Notes: generated from the letters alone by a model not told the origin. A stretch of DNA of 64,000 nt from Theropithecus gelada (GCF_003255815.1 NC_037682.1:47759712-47823711); one strand, 5' to 3'; counted from the stretch's first letter, positions 1-11,440 are shown. Numbers and translations are program-made.

Positions 1-725
1 GGGGAGGTCAGGCCCGGCTCCAGGGGTGGCTGGGCTGGGAAAGAGGCTTATTGATCCCAGCTCAAACCAATCGAACACAGGATGGCTGGGCAAAGGGCGA
101 TTTAATTAAGAAGATACAAGGCTCTGATTACCTGCTGGCACTTTCTAACTGTGCAGACAGCTGTCCCTCCACCCTGACCCACAGATGCTGTCGTGAGCCT
201 GGGGACAAAGCTGTGCCACAGACATCGCTCTCCTTACTTGGTCAGGGGAATCCCAATCTAGCCACAGGAAAATCTGTGTGTGGTGGGTAAAAGACTTGGA
301 GGAGTGGAGAGGGGCAGGGCAAGGATTGACAGATGGTAATAGGACAAGGGGAGAGACAGAGAGGCAAATTAAGTCAGAAACACAGGCAGAGTTGGGTGGA
401 GACAAAGAGAGGGTTGGAGTTTGGGGCCTGCATGGCACCTCCTCCTTCCAGATATTGATCTGTGTGATTCCTCTAAATAGGAGCTGTTTCCCCTTCAATC
501 TCAGAGTAATGCAGGGATGAGAGTGTTTTTGATTGTCCCTTTCACCCTGACCAGTGTGAGTTCCCATCTCCTAACCACAAGGAAGCCTGGCCTGGTGTGG
601 ACCAGCCTGGCCCATATTCAGATCCCCAAGATATAGGTTCTCAGAAAATTCTGTCCCAACATTGGTAGAAGATGAAATAGACATGGAGAATCCAGAAGGA
701 AGGGAAAAAGGTGGACACAGAGGCA

Positions 726-726
<1 letters not shown>
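1..726. other. Intergenic, no feature recognised
   Basis: Unique-looking sequence downstream of MYOD1. Short open frames on both strands are unremarkable. In human the KCNC1 promoter would lie just beyond this edge. Confidence 0.5.

Positions 727-779
<53 letters not shown>
727..779. repeat. (AC)n microsatellite, about 26 units
   Basis: An uninterrupted AC dinucleotide run. The open frames over it, rich in His-Thr or Cys-Val, are artefacts of the repeat. Confidence 0.97.
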
Positions 780-782
<3 letters not shown>

Positions 783-1984
783 CTGGGAGAAATCAAGATG
801 AGGAGAGACAAGAAAGCAGCCTCTCCAAACCTTCCTTTCTTTCTAGCCAGATGTCCAGCTCCTCTTCTCACCCAAGAAACCTTCTGAGATTCTACTAGCC
901 ATAGGGTTCCAGGACTTCACCTCTTTCCTCACCTGCAGAACCACATGGGATCAGACTATGGCTCCTGATCTTCTCCGTAGCTCATCTGATCTCCATAAAA
1001 AGACCATCAGCTCCTCCAGGGCTTTTTGTTTGCTTCTCTCCAGAGTGCCCAGAACACAGTAGATCCTCACTTAGTTCCAGATGATTTGAGAAAGGCTAGG
1101 AGAGAGGCTGGGATCCTAGAACCCAAGTGGCAGAGACTGTGGGAGTATGGAGCCCCTAATGGAGACCAAGTCAGGAGAAGGGACTTACCCAGGGTCTTCT
1201 AGGGAATCGGTGCAGGGCTCCATCACTACCCCATGGCGAATACTAAGGAGGGCTGCAGTGTGACCCAGGCAGTTGAGGAGGGTCACAGAGAGACAGAGAG
1301 AAACAAGGGGCTCCTGGTAGGTGGACGGTTGGGTGATTAGGGGCTCTGGACGGTGTGTTAGCAAGAGGGAGGTAGGCCAGAGTTGGAGGCAGAAGGAATG
1401 TGAAAGGGTATTCATTGCACCCTAAAGCCCATTACACCCTAAAATCCCCCAAGAGATAAGCAGAGAAAACTCAGACACAGGAGCTCCCCCGCAGGAGAGG
1501 GTAGCTGTTTCCAAGGTGCCCCACACTGTTCCACCTTAGGATTTCCACTTTGATCCCTGATAACACACCCCCAGCCCAGGCCCCAAAGAATGGCCCCCCT
1601 TGTGTATCCTGAACAGGACATCAAACTTTTTTCTCTCACTTCCCCTTCACACTGGGAGAATGCTAGCATTTGCAGACAGCCTAGGAAAACCAAGAAGACA
1701 AAACAGAAGAAATCAACAAAAAACAAAAACCAGAAAACGGAAGTAGAGGGTGTAGGGGGAAGTAAAAGGAGGAATTACTAACCAATCCCTAGCTTCTCAC
1801 CCACAAATACTAACCACAGACCCCCAGCTAGACTGAAAACCTCACTCCTTTTCCACTCTGGAGCAGTGCCTCCTATTTGCAGCCATTTACCCCTCCCTTG
1901 CAGAAGAAAGCTTGTGGTCTGGTGCCAGAGGGTCTTTGGTAGCTGGGGCTGGTGGGGGTGGGAGCAGTGAATTACTGGTGGGGT
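780..1984. other. Intergenic, no feature recognised
   Basis: Mostly unique sequence with several purine-rich stretches. No gene, RNA or repeat could be supported. Confidence 0.45.
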
Positions 1985-2165
1985 GGTATGTTCAGTGGCT
2001 AAGAGCACAGACTTTAACACCAGACTGCCTGGGTTCAAATCCCAGCTCCACTACTGACTAGCTGTGACCTCGGGCAAGTTACTCAATTTCTCTGTGCCTC
2101 CATTTTTTTTTACTGTTGTATTGGAGTAATAATAATAACTCCTGTATCCTTAACACCTCAGTTCT
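1985..2165 (+). repeat. MIR SINE
   Basis: Shows the MIR core: TGGGTTCAAATCCCAGCTC, then CTAGCTGTGACCTCGGGCAAGTTACT and a CTCTGTGCCTCCAT tail, with AT-rich end. Old and diverged. Confidence 0.85.
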
Positions 2166-2817
2166 AGAATTTCTCTTGTTCAGGCCCAAGAAGGGATTGC
2201 TGGGCTCCAGTAAGTTTCATGTAGGAAAGGCTAGAATATGAGCTGGTGTTGGGAGTGGACTGAAAAAAATGGTGAAGGGAGTTCTGAAGCCAAGTTTGGC
2301 CTATGTTTTCCCACCTGGCACGTGCAGGCCTTAGATCTGGTCCTGCTAAGCTCTGGAACTGGCCCAAGTCCAGCCCCTAGGCTTTTGTCCAGGTTGGCAC
2401 ATCCTCCATGCTGCTCTCCCAGGCCCAGAGCCTCAGCTCTCCTGGTGGGCTGGGGTGCCATCTTGTGGCCATGGCTGGAAACTAACCTAAGCTGGGTATT
2501 GACCCAGAAGGCTTCAAGGGTAGTAGCCCTGCTCTGATGGTAAGCGATGGGGGTGGCAGGCATCCCCTCCCCAGACCATACCGCCTCCCTCCAATGGTCA
2601 GGGAAGATTGAAACCAGAGATCCCGTAGTGGGAAATCAGTGACCCTGGCTACAGATCTGTAACTTGAACAGTGACCCTGGTAACCTGGGCTGGACTGCAG
2701 CGAGGTATACAGCTGTTCCTTCTTGGAAACTTTGGGGCAGGGGCTCCAAGATGGCTTAGGCCAGGGGAAGTCCAGAAAGGGGCCAAGGTGAAGAATACTC
2801 TTGGAAGGTGTTTAGAC
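2166..2817. other. Intergenic, no feature recognised
   Basis: Unique sequence with open frames on both strands at 2231-2563 that look like chance frames. Confidence 0.4.
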
Positions 2818-3041
2818 CAGGGTTTTTCAACTTCTGCACTGTTGACATCTTGGATCAGATGTAATCCTTTGCCAGAGTTGGGGTGGGGTGCTGTACTGTG
2901 CATTGCAGGATATTTAGCAGGCCTCTGTCCACTAGGTGTCAGTAGAAGCCTCTTTCCCAGCCTCGATCACCAAAAAGGTCTACAGACACTGCCAAATGTC
3001 CCCTGGGAGGTAAAAATCTCTTCCGGTCCAGAGAACCACTG
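2818..3041 (+). mobile_element. Nonautonomous hAT-Charlie element (MER20-like)
   Basis: Begins CAGGGTTTTTCAAC and ends GAGAACCACTG, imperfect terminal inverted repeats typical of hAT miniature elements, with internal sequence including GTGCATTGCAGGATATTTAGCAG. Flanking 8-mers GTTTAGAC and ATGTAGAC match 6 of 8, the expected hAT target duplication length. Confidence 0.75.
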
Positions 3042-3049
3042 ATGTAGAC

Positions 3050-3175
3050 AGACTTGGTTACAAATCCCATTTTTGCTGCTTACTAGCTGTGTCGACTAGT
3101 CCCATTCCCTCTCTAGGCTTCTATTTCCTCATTATCCATAAGGGGACCAATATTTGATGAGGATTAAATGACATG
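3050..3175 (+). repeat. MIR SINE fragment
   Basis: Diverged MIR with TTACTAGCTGTGT, TTCCTCATTATC and the GAGGATTAAATGA tail. Confidence 0.75.
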
Positions 3176-3850
3176 GTACCTCATCTCCTCTTCTTCCCTT
3201 TTCTCCCTTCCTTCAGGCTCCCTAGCCCAACTCTCATCCCTCTGTGACCAGCCCTCACACTCCTTCTCCCTCATGGACTCCTACCATCCTTCAGCAATGC
3301 CCCTTAGGGTGTCAGTGTGGCCCTGGGGGCAGAGCATCAGCCCCCCCGCCCCTGGGCCTGGAGCCTCTCCCTGCAGGCTGTGGGAGGGAGGCTGGGAAGG
3401 GTGAGATGAGATAATGGCTGTGGTGAACATGGTCAGGCATGCATATGGGTAGGGAGGCTGTGTGGGTGCAGGCCCTCCTGCAAGCATGTTCACAGCAGGA
3501 CTGTGCAGAGGACACTGAGTTCTCCTCCCAGAAGCAGCTGGAGACTCATGACTACCCTAAAGGTCCTCCCTCTGTGGCTCCTCTGATAGGGAGAGCCTGG
3601 CAAGTTCTCCTGTGCATACACCTGTGGATATGTCAACCTGCAGGTGAGCATGATCAGTATGCAGAGGTGGGTCCAGGGTGTGTAGGGCCTGAAGCCTGGA
3701 AGTTTTGGGGGTGATTCTTTTAAAAAAGAAAGCAAAAAAGAATACAAAGTTGGGTACAAAAGTGAATATTTATTTAGACTTAGAAAAGGATTCAAGACCA
3801 AATATAAATTTTTAAAAAACTGACATGTACTAGAAATATTAAAAAATACA
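3176..3850. other. Intergenic, no feature recognised
   Basis: Pyrimidine-rich then unique sequence; nothing supported. A 26-residue poly-C/GC patch near 3340 has no evident role. Confidence 0.4.
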
Positions 3851-3851
3851 G

Positions 3852-4116
3852 GGCCAGGTGCAGTGGCTCATGCCTGTAATCCCAGCACTTTGGGAGGCCG
3901 AGGTGGGCAGATCACGAGGTCAGGAGATTAAGACCATCCTGGCTAACACGGTGAAACCCCGTCTCTACTAAAAAAACAAAAAAATTAGCTGGGCATGGTG
4001 GTGGGCACCGGTAGTTCCAGCTACTCGGGAGGCTGAGACAGGAGCCAAGATCGTGCCACTACACTCCAGCCTGGGCAACAGAGCGAGACTCCATCTCAAA
4101 AAAAAAATACAGAAAA
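3852..4116 (+). mobile_element. Alu with internal deletion
   Basis: Typical Alu head (CAGTGGCTCATGCCTGTAAT) and tail (CTCCAGCCTGGGCAACAGAG then A-tail). The right arm lacks the usual segment between GGCTGAGACAGGAG and CCAAGATCGTGCC, a deletion of roughly 40 bp. Confidence 0.93.
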
Positions 4117-4455
4117 AAGCTTCATATTTTTATTAACTGCACGAACACACCTATATAATGATTTAAAATAAGTTACACTTATTTGGAAGCATTCAGTTTG
4201 CCAACAAAACAGTTGCAACTTTTTTTGCAATTACAATATAATATTTAGTTAATGCAACATTTATTTTACACGAGCTGCATCAAATATGACTGGAAATTTA
4301 AAAAATCATCACCTTCCCTCCAATATAACTATTTTTTTCTGTGTACTAACAAGACCCTGCTTTAAATTTCTATGCCAATTTATAGGTCCCAGATGGTACC
4401 AGGCACAGTTAGTAGCTACTGAAATCACCTCCTGCACAGGACTACTTAAAGATAC
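4117..4455. other. AT-rich sequence, origin unclear
   Basis: AT-rich, possibly an unrecognised L1 or other repeat fragment beside the L1 that follows. No gene seen. Confidence 0.35.
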
Positions 4456-5058
4456 ATTATGAAATGCAAGGGGCCCAGAAAACTCACAACAATATTGAAG
4501 AAGGAGCATAAAGCTGGAGGACTCACACTTCCCAATTTCAAAACTAACTACCACACTACAATAATCAAGACTGTGTGGTATTGGCATAAAGACAGATAGA
4601 TAGATCAATGGAATAGAACTGAGAGTACAGAAATAAACTCATACATTTATGGTCAATTAATTTTTGACAAGAGTGCCAAGACAATTCAATGGAGAAAGAA
4701 TCGTCACTTCAATAAATGATGCTAAAACAACTGGATATTCATATGCAAAAGAATGAATTTGGATCCCATCCTCACACCATATGAAAAATTAAAAATGGAT
4801 GAAATTCCTCAATGTTATGACCAAAATCATAAAACTCTTAGAAGGACTTGAAGTAAGTAATGGTTTCTTAGATATGATGTCAAAAACACAAACAAAAAAA
4901 GAAAAAAAGGGAACAGTAGATAACTTGGATCTCATCAAAATAAAATAAACTTTTGTGCTTCAAAGGAAGTGAAAAGAATTCGCAGAATGGGAGATATAAT
5001 TGCAAATCCTATATCTGGTAAGAGTCTGATATCTAGATTATATAAGGAACTCTCATAT
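4456..5058 (+). mobile_element. L1M (old LINE-1) 3' part, first segment
   Basis: Matches the late ORF2 region of LINE-1, e.g. GTATTGGCATAAAGACAGA and GGTCAATTAATTTTTGACAA. It is riddled with stops. It is interrupted at 5064 by a MaLR LTR and resumes at 5433. Confidence 0.88.
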
Positions 5059-5063
5059 CTCAA

Positions 5064-5427
5064 TGTATTAGTCCGTTCTCACACTGCTGTGAAGAAATAC
5101 CCAAGACTCGGTAATTTATAAAAGAAAGATTTAATTGACTCACAGTTCTGCATTGCTGGGGAGGCCTCGGGAAACTTAGAATCATGGCAGAAGGCAGGCA
5201 CCTTCTTCACAGGGTGGCAGCATGTAGTGAGCGCAAGCAGGGGAAACATCAGACACTTATAAAACCATCAGATCTCATTGAGAACTCACTATCATGAGAA
5301 CAGCATGGGGGAAACCACTCCCAGTGATCCAATTACCTCCACCTGGTCCTGCACTTGACACCTGGGGATTATGGGGATTACAATTTTAGGTGAGATCTTG
5401 ATGGGGACACAGAGCCAAACCATATCG
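5064..5427 (-). mobile_element. Solo MaLR LTR (MST/THE1-type) inside L1
   Basis: Reverse orientation: starts TGTATTAGTCCGTTCTCAC and ends GCCAAACCATATCG, matching the reverse complement of the MST/THE1 LTR ends. A perfect 5-bp target duplication CTCAA flanks it (5059-5063 and 5428-5432). No internal retroviral sequence remains. Confidence 0.9.
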
Positions 5428-5432
5428 CTCAA

Positions 5433-5951
5433 CAGCAAAAAGACAACCTAAGTTCAAAATGGGCAAAGAATTTGAATGGACATTTCTCCAAATAAGATAT
5501 ACAAATACTCAATATGTACATGAAAACATGCTCGACATGTAATTAGAGAAATGCAACTCAAAACCCACTTCACACCCACTAGGCTACTTCTAATAAAAAA
5601 GATAACAGAATGTTGTCAAAGATGTGGAGAAATTGGAACCCCTATATGTTGCTGATGGGAATATAAAATGGTGCAGCGGCTTTGAGAAAAAGTTTGACAG
5701 TTCCTCAAAAATTTAAACATGGAGTGATACAGCTAGCAATTCTGCTTTTAGATACATACCCAAGAAAATTGAAAGCATACATTTACCCAGACACTTGTAC
5801 TTGAATGTTCATAGCAGCATTATTCCTAATAGCGAAGAAGTAGAAATAACCCATGTGACCATCAACTGATGAATGAACTTAAAAAGTGTGATATATCCAT
5901 ATAATACACTATTATTCAGCATAAAAAGGAATGAAGTATGCTACATGCTGT
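5433..5951 (+). mobile_element. L1M continued (ORF2 end)
   Basis: Continues the split LINE-1, with recognisable ORF2 end phrases such as GCAAAGAATTTGAATGGACA and ACTATTATTCAGCATAAAAA. Interrupted again by an Alu at 5966. Confidence 0.88.
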
Positions 5952-5965
5952 AAGATAGATGAACT

Positions 5966-6300
5966 GGCCGGGTGCAGTGGCTCACACCTGTAATCCCAGC
6001 ACTTTGGGAGGCTGAGGTGGGTGGATCACCTGAGGTCAGGAGTTTAAGACCAGCCTGGCTAACATGATGAAACCCCGTCTCTACTAAAAATACAAAAATT
6101 AGCTGAGCATGGTAGTGGGTACCTGTAATCCCAGTTACTTGGGAGGCTCAGACAGAAGAATCACTTCAACCCAGGAGGTGAAGGTTGCAGTGAGCCGAGA
6201 TCATGCCACTGCACTCCAGCAGTGGCTCACACCTGTAATCCTAGCACTTTGGGAGGCAGAGGTGGGCAGGAGGGAAAACTCTGTCTCAAAAAATAAAAAA
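5966..6300 (+). mobile_element. Alu with extra internal Alu piece and target duplication
   Basis: Starts GGCCGGGTGCAGTGGCTCAC. After the usual CACTGCACTCCAGC the right arm switches to a second left-arm piece (AGTGGCTCACACCTGTAATC again, about 6221-6268) before the final CTCTGTCTC and A-tail. The 12-bp target duplication AAGATAGATGAA is at 5952-5963 and 6301-6312. Confidence 0.93.
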
Positions 6301-6312
6301 AAGATAGATGAA

Positions 6313-6650
6313 GCTTGAAAACATGATGTTGATGTTAAGTGTTGAGGTCTAGTTACAGTGGCATATTATGAATTTTATACATGATCCCATTCATCTGAAA
6401 TATCCCAAACAGGCAAATCCATAGAGACAGAAAGTAGGTTAGTGGTTGCCAGGGGCAGGCAGGAAGAAGGGGATAGTGAAGAGTGATGGCTAATGCGTAT
6501 GGGTTTCTTTTGGGGGTGATGAACATGCTTTGAGATTAGATAGTGGTGATGGTTGCACAGCCTTGTGCATATAGTACAAACCATTGAACTATGCATTTTA
6601 AAAGGATGAATTTTGTGGTTGTGAATTATATCTTAATTTAAAAATTTGGA
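6313..6650 (+). mobile_element. L1M 3' end
   Basis: Third segment of the same LINE-1: AGGCAAATCCATAGAGACAG, TTAGTGGTTGCCAGGGGC and the terminal GTGAATTATATCTTAATT. Positions 6328-6378 do not fit the L1 and resemble 7664-7711 (see findings). Confidence 0.85.
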
Positions 6651-7339
6651 AAAGTAAAAGAAAGAAGGACCAGTTAACCAGGAGGCTATAATTGAGTTGT
6701 CTGTGCTGAGAATAAGCTTCTCAGTTTGTTGTGGTCCCAGTTTCCTTATCTGTAAGAGATCTACTTCATAATCTCTTCTTTCTTTGAAATGCTTTAAGCA
6801 AATTATGAAATAATTTCAAACTGAGACATACCTTTTACATTTACTAATTTACTCCAGAGTAAATGCCAAAGTCCAGGTGGATTAAGTCCCATTCCCAAGA
6901 TCTTAGAGCTGGTCAATGACACAGCCAGGCCTAGATCCCAGGGAATTATGTAGCCATTGACATATCATGGGACTCACTTCCCCCTGTTGCTGGGAAAGTT
7001 TCACATGAATTAAAACCCACTGTCACATGTTCTCTGAAAAAATAAGTTATTAACTGCATAAAAGTGACCCTGTGCAATGTAAAAACAAATATTGCACAGC
7101 CTCTCATTGAATGTTTTTAAATAGGAGTGACTTGTGTGCAGTCCGGGTGTTTCAAATGCCTTATAGATGAGAGGGAAAAAAAAAAAAACGGAGCTAGGAC
7201 CAACTTGTTTTTCATAATTATCACATCATCATCTTTGCTTTTATCTTCCTCCTCGTCTCCTCATTCCATCTACCTTCCACCTCTTGCTCCTTTTTCTTGC
7301 CTTTTTCAGTCTTGCCTACCTCTTTCCACCCGCATCCGG
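6651..7339. other. Intergenic with a MIR-like piece
   Basis: Contains a reverse MIR-like stretch about 6850-6955 (CAGGTGGATTAAGTCC, GACACAGCCAGGCC). A poly-A run is at 7177-7188. Otherwise unassigned; no gene. Confidence 0.35.
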
Positions 7340-7520
7340 CTGCACATTCTTTGATTGCTTCTTCATGTGACAATGGTTTTATAATATCATTTTCTATACA
7401 GAGAATAAAGAGATTATTCAGTCTTTCCTTCAACATGGTTGATCAAAACTTGTTTTGTACCATTGATAATTTAAGGAAATTTCTTTCAAGCTCACAAGTC
7501 TATTGGAAATGTCATGTACA
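7340..7520 (-). pseudogene. Remnant of a hAT-family transposase C-terminus
   Basis: The minus strand encodes a stretch reading STMLKERLNNLFILCIENDI followed by a decayed EEAIKE motif. This is the typical C-terminal dimerisation region of hAT transposases (pattern STM..ERL..L..L.IE). A TGA lies at 7443-7445 just before it and the reading frame decays further on. It is a dead DNA-transposon fossil; the subfamily (Charlie, Zaphod or other) is not resolved. Confidence 0.6.
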
Positions 7521-7530
7521 TTTTTAGAAT

Positions 7531-8681
7531 TGATGTCAAATTTGAGGAAACCTCAATCAAGTTTCTTTCATCTGTGGGCTGTAAAAACTTAAGGCATTTT
7601 GAGTTTTCTTGTGTGGTGACTAATTTTAAATATTTTTTAATTGACAAGTTTCATTAAAAATTGTGTTGATGATGTTGAGGTCTTGTTATAGTGGCATATT
7701 ATGAATTTTATGCTATCTTTCTGGATGCCAGTAGTTTGTAACAGATCAGCAAAAAATTTAAATATTTTCCCAATGTGTTCATGTAATTTACCATTATTCA
7801 CTGGTGGAATTATTAAACCATGCAAGAGTCTTTTCCATATATCTATTAGAAAATTCTCTTCTTCTTTTAATAAACCACTTTTTGGTATGATCTAGATAAA
7901 TTTTGTGGTTCTAATTGTCTTCTCAATGTCAGAATCATTTAATTTTATATCATTGTTCACCATTATTGCTTAGTTTTATATTTCATTTATTTAAAATGTA
8001 TTCCACTAAACCCAAATGAAATTTATACCTTTAGATAGGACTGATCCCAACATCCCCATAAATGCTACTCAACACAAGGGTCAGAATAGAAAGAGACAAT
8101 GGTCATAACCAATTGTTAAAAGTGATTTACTTGGGCAAATTTAAAAAGTTAGCTAGACCATATAGACATATTTCTAGGGTTTCCCCCAGGACCTTAGAAG
8201 GGGCTCATATGAGAGAGGGGAACTGAAGCTTAAACTTTATTGTCTTCACAGTCTATCAGCCTCTGGTGGTGTGCTCTGGGTACACATGTGCTTTTGTATG
8301 AGCACATATGTGTAAAGACATATACATATGTCTCTGTGGAGAGCATGGCCCTGGTGCTTCCTCAGATCCAACGCAGGTAAAACGGCTCCATGAGCAAAGG
8401 ATGTTGCATCTACACTGCAAGTGAAGTCAGGCTCAGCCAGTTGTCCCCCCTAGAGGGGACTGAGGTAAGGGACAGGCTAAGAGGGGACCTCAAACCCTAT
8501 CCTCGGTGGTGTGACCCAATCTCCAGCTGCTCCCTTCCTGCCTGACTTTTCTCAGTTCCTCTCTTCTGACATCCTCTGCAGAAGACACAGAGCAAGGGAG
8601 CCAAGAGTACAGTCTCTGGAGCCCTCTGCCTGGGTTCAAATCCTGGCTCATGATCTAAGCTGGTCTAATTGGACTTCTTCC
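7531..8681. other. AT-rich intergenic sequence
   Basis: The part from 7531 to 8000 may belong to the hAT element seen at 7340-7520. Frames are broken. 8000-8681 is unique, no gene seen; 8602-8680 is MIR-like (GCCTGGGTTCAAATCCTGGC). Confidence 0.4.
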
Positions 8682-8694
8682 CTGGGAATTTTCT

Positions 8695-8990
8695 TTTCTT
8701 TTTTTCCCCCAAGATGGAGTCTTGCTCTGTTGCCCAGAGCTGGAGTGCAATGGTGTGATCTCAGCTCACTGCAACCTCCACCTCCCGGGTTCAAGCAGTT
8801 CTCCTGCCTCAGCCTCCCAAGTAGCTGGGATTACAGGCGTGCGTCACCATACCTGGCTAGTTTTTATATTTTTATTAGAGACGGGGTTTTACCAAGTTGG
8901 CCAGGCTGGTCTCGAACTCCTGACCTCGTGATCTACCTGCCTCAGCCTCCCAAAGTGCTGGGACTACAGGCGTGAGCCACTATGCCAAGC
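8695..8990 (-). mobile_element. Alu, reverse orientation, with target duplication
   Basis: Reverse Alu from GATGGAGTCTTGCTCTGTTG to GGCGTGAGCCAC. The duplication CTGGGAATTTTCT lies at 8682-8694 and 8991-9003. Inserted in a MIR-like/unique region. Confidence 0.95.
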
Positions 8991-9003
8991 CTGGGAATTT
9001 TCT

Positions 9004-9635
9004 AACTGGGTTTAATGGTAAGATCCATGGTAACCCATGAGTTTCTGGAGAAAACCAATATGGACTAGGAGAAAGTGAAGCCAAGCAGAGACACGAAGTG
9101 GGCAGCCTAGAAGTGTGAGAGGAGCTCTAGCTCCCAAAGTCCATAGATGCTGTGGTGCTTATAGCTCTAACTCCAGATATGAGCTGCCCCATGAGCTTCC
9201 AACACACCCTTTTGTGGGGTTTAGGCTAGTTTGAATGAGGTTTCTATCCTAAAGTATTCTACAATAGATGTGTTGCTATACCTGCTTCTTCTCCTAAGAT
9301 CCCTATCTGTGTAACGGCACCACCACTTACTTAGAAGCAAACCATGGCCTCACGTCTGAAGCAAACCAGAGCCTGGAGTCATCCAAGGCTCCTCCTTCCT
9401 CTTCACTTTCTAGGGCCTCCACACACAAGGCGCTGTGAAGTTGCGCAGGTTGTTACTACACAAGTGTACCCAGCTGAGGAGGTGAGTAGGGGCTGAAGTC
9501 CAGCCAGCTCTCTGCCTGCCTAGTCATGATCCCTGGTGCAGGGCAATGTCCCAGGAAAGAAGGGGTACTTTCTTCTAATTATACATGGATGCCCTCTAGG
9601 ATCCTGGGACCCTCTTCATGTATAGAATTGCTTCC
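9004..9635. other. Intergenic, no feature recognised
   Basis: Unique sequence without recognisable repeat or gene. Confidence 0.4.
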
Positions 9636-9639
9636 CTTG

Positions 9640-10500
9640 GTGCAGAAATTCTGCCTCCTCCGTTGACCTGCTTGCCTTCTCACTCGGCATTACCACCTCT
9701 GCTTACACCTGTTGCCTTTCCTTATGGTGTTTCTCATCATTTATAACATGTGTTTATTCACTTGGTTCTTCATCTCATGGCTACTTCCCCAGTGGATTTT
9801 AAGCTGTATGAAGGTAGAGACTGTGCCTTCAATGTTCTCTGCTGTACCCTGAACACCAACACATTATTTGGCCCAGGCCAGTTCAGGATATGTCATACCT
9901 CCTGTAAGCAACTCCAGTGACTTCCTGAAAGATCTCCCTGTCTCAAGTCGTGTTCTCTCCTACCTATTCTGCCAGCCCAAACTGGCCTTTTTAAAATACA
10001 GAATTATTTGTATCCTTCCCCTGTTTAGATTCCTGTGTGGCTCCCTACTGCCCTCAAGATGAAGTCCAGATGAGGTCCATTGTGGTCCTGCCTCTGCCAT
10101 TCCATCTTCCTCTGGCCCCTCCCCATGAGCATCTGCAGTTCCACAAAGGCAGTCTTCTTTCTCTCACCCCTGGATCTTTGCACCTGCTGTTTCCTCAGCT
10201 TGTAGCCCCCTTCGTTGGCTCCTCTTTCATGACCAACTCCTTCAAGATTCTCATTAAAGTTTACCTGTTTGTCTATATCTCCCCCAGACTAGTTAGGAAA
10301 CCTTCCCCTTTGCTTCTATGGCGTTCCCCTGCTACGTGCACCTCCAGTACAGCACTTAATTCATCAGGATGTAACCAGCTGCTAAAAGGGTCCCATCCTT
10401 CCCAAATGTTTGTGTGCTTCCCAAGGGCGGGAGCTGCATCCAACGGTCTCTGTTTTCACCCAGCACAAGACCTGGCATCTGTGGAATCAATGAATTCATG
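9640..10500 (+). repeat. L2 LINE 3' fragments
   Basis: Two overlapping L2-like pieces: 9640-9870 (tail-like TTTAAGCTGTATGAAGGTAG) and 9890-10500 (GGCTCCCTACTGCCCTCAAG, TTTGCACCTGCTGTTTCC, ending GTGGAATCAATGAATTCATG). They match the L2 3' region on the plus strand. Confidence 0.75.
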
Positions 10501-10900
10501 AATGGACCCCAGGGGGTCTCAAAAGAGTATAAAGAATTCCAAGGGACATGTGAGGAAGTGGCCAGAAGACAAGTGGAGGATCATTAGTAACAGAACAGCT
10601 CTGGGCAGCTCCCCAGGGACCTTGTGTTGGGGAGAGCAGAGAATGGATCCTCAGACAGGTGATGAGGATATTCCTTCTGGCATCACATCTTGTGTGCATT
10701 CCTGAGGGCCCCCTACTTGGCAAACAAAGCCCTTGAAAGTGGGCCTGTAGGGTTTTCAGGAAGAGCATCTGTGGGTGGGATGTAGGAGGTCCTGAGGTCC
10801 TGATGGCACACATGTGTTGGGAGTGGGGAGGTGGTATGTGAATGGGGAAGAACCCTTGCCAGATCATCCCTCAGGGGCCTTGGACCCAAGGGAAAGCACA
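10501..10900. other. Intergenic, no feature recognised
   Basis: Unique sequence. Overlapping short open frames on both strands show no domain. Confidence 0.4.
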
Positions 10901-10903
10901 GGT

Positions 10904-10956
10904 ACCTGTGTGTGTGTATGTGTGTGTGTGTGCGCGCGCGGGCGCGCGTGCATTGT
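10904..10956. repeat. (TG)n/(GC)n alternating purine-pyrimidine tract
   Basis: TG repeats pass directly into GCGCGCGCGGGCGCGCG, then GTGCAT. The alternating pattern is the class that can adopt Z-DNA. Confidence 0.9.
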
Positions 10957-11440
10957 GAGTGCATTGTCTACTCTTGTTTCTTAAGAGAGAGCTCAGATGA
11001 CAACTCCTCCAGAAAGCCCTCCCCAACACCCAGGCTAAATAAATGCCCCCTCCTCTGCTCTCAGAGAGTTATAGCCTGATGAAGAGTACCTATGCCACCT
11101 GTGATGAGGCTGGCCCACATGCCGCTCTGCTCACAGGATCCGGGCTCCTGTCGTCCTATGGAATCTAATAGAGCAGGGGTGCTCTGGGTGCTGGGTAGAG
11201 GTGTCTGCGCCTGTCTGGCCTTCTATGTTGCCTCTTTGCATTTACACCTATTACTAATGGCTTGTAAGTGCCAGAGAGCTTACAGCACATCTCTACACTC
11301 ATTTAGCTTTTCCTCAGAATGCTGTGGTCACCCTATCACATCTTCTATACCCAGGAGGCCCCCAAGTGATGCCTGGGCCACAACCTTCCTGTGGTTCTTC
11401 TGGTTATCACACCTGGGTTCATTCACTGTATATGGAGGGG
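10957..11440. other. Intergenic, no feature recognised
   Basis: Unique sequence. The open frame at 11092-11457 shows no recognisable domain. Confidence 0.4.

Noticed and set aside
1..700. Possible KCNC1 promoter or first exon
   Set aside because: In human KCNC1 starts about 14 kb beyond MYOD1, just past this edge. Nothing in the sequence shows a KCNC1 exon or CpG island here.
571..898. Cys-Val and His-Thr repeat frames
   Set aside because: Translations of the (AC)n microsatellite.
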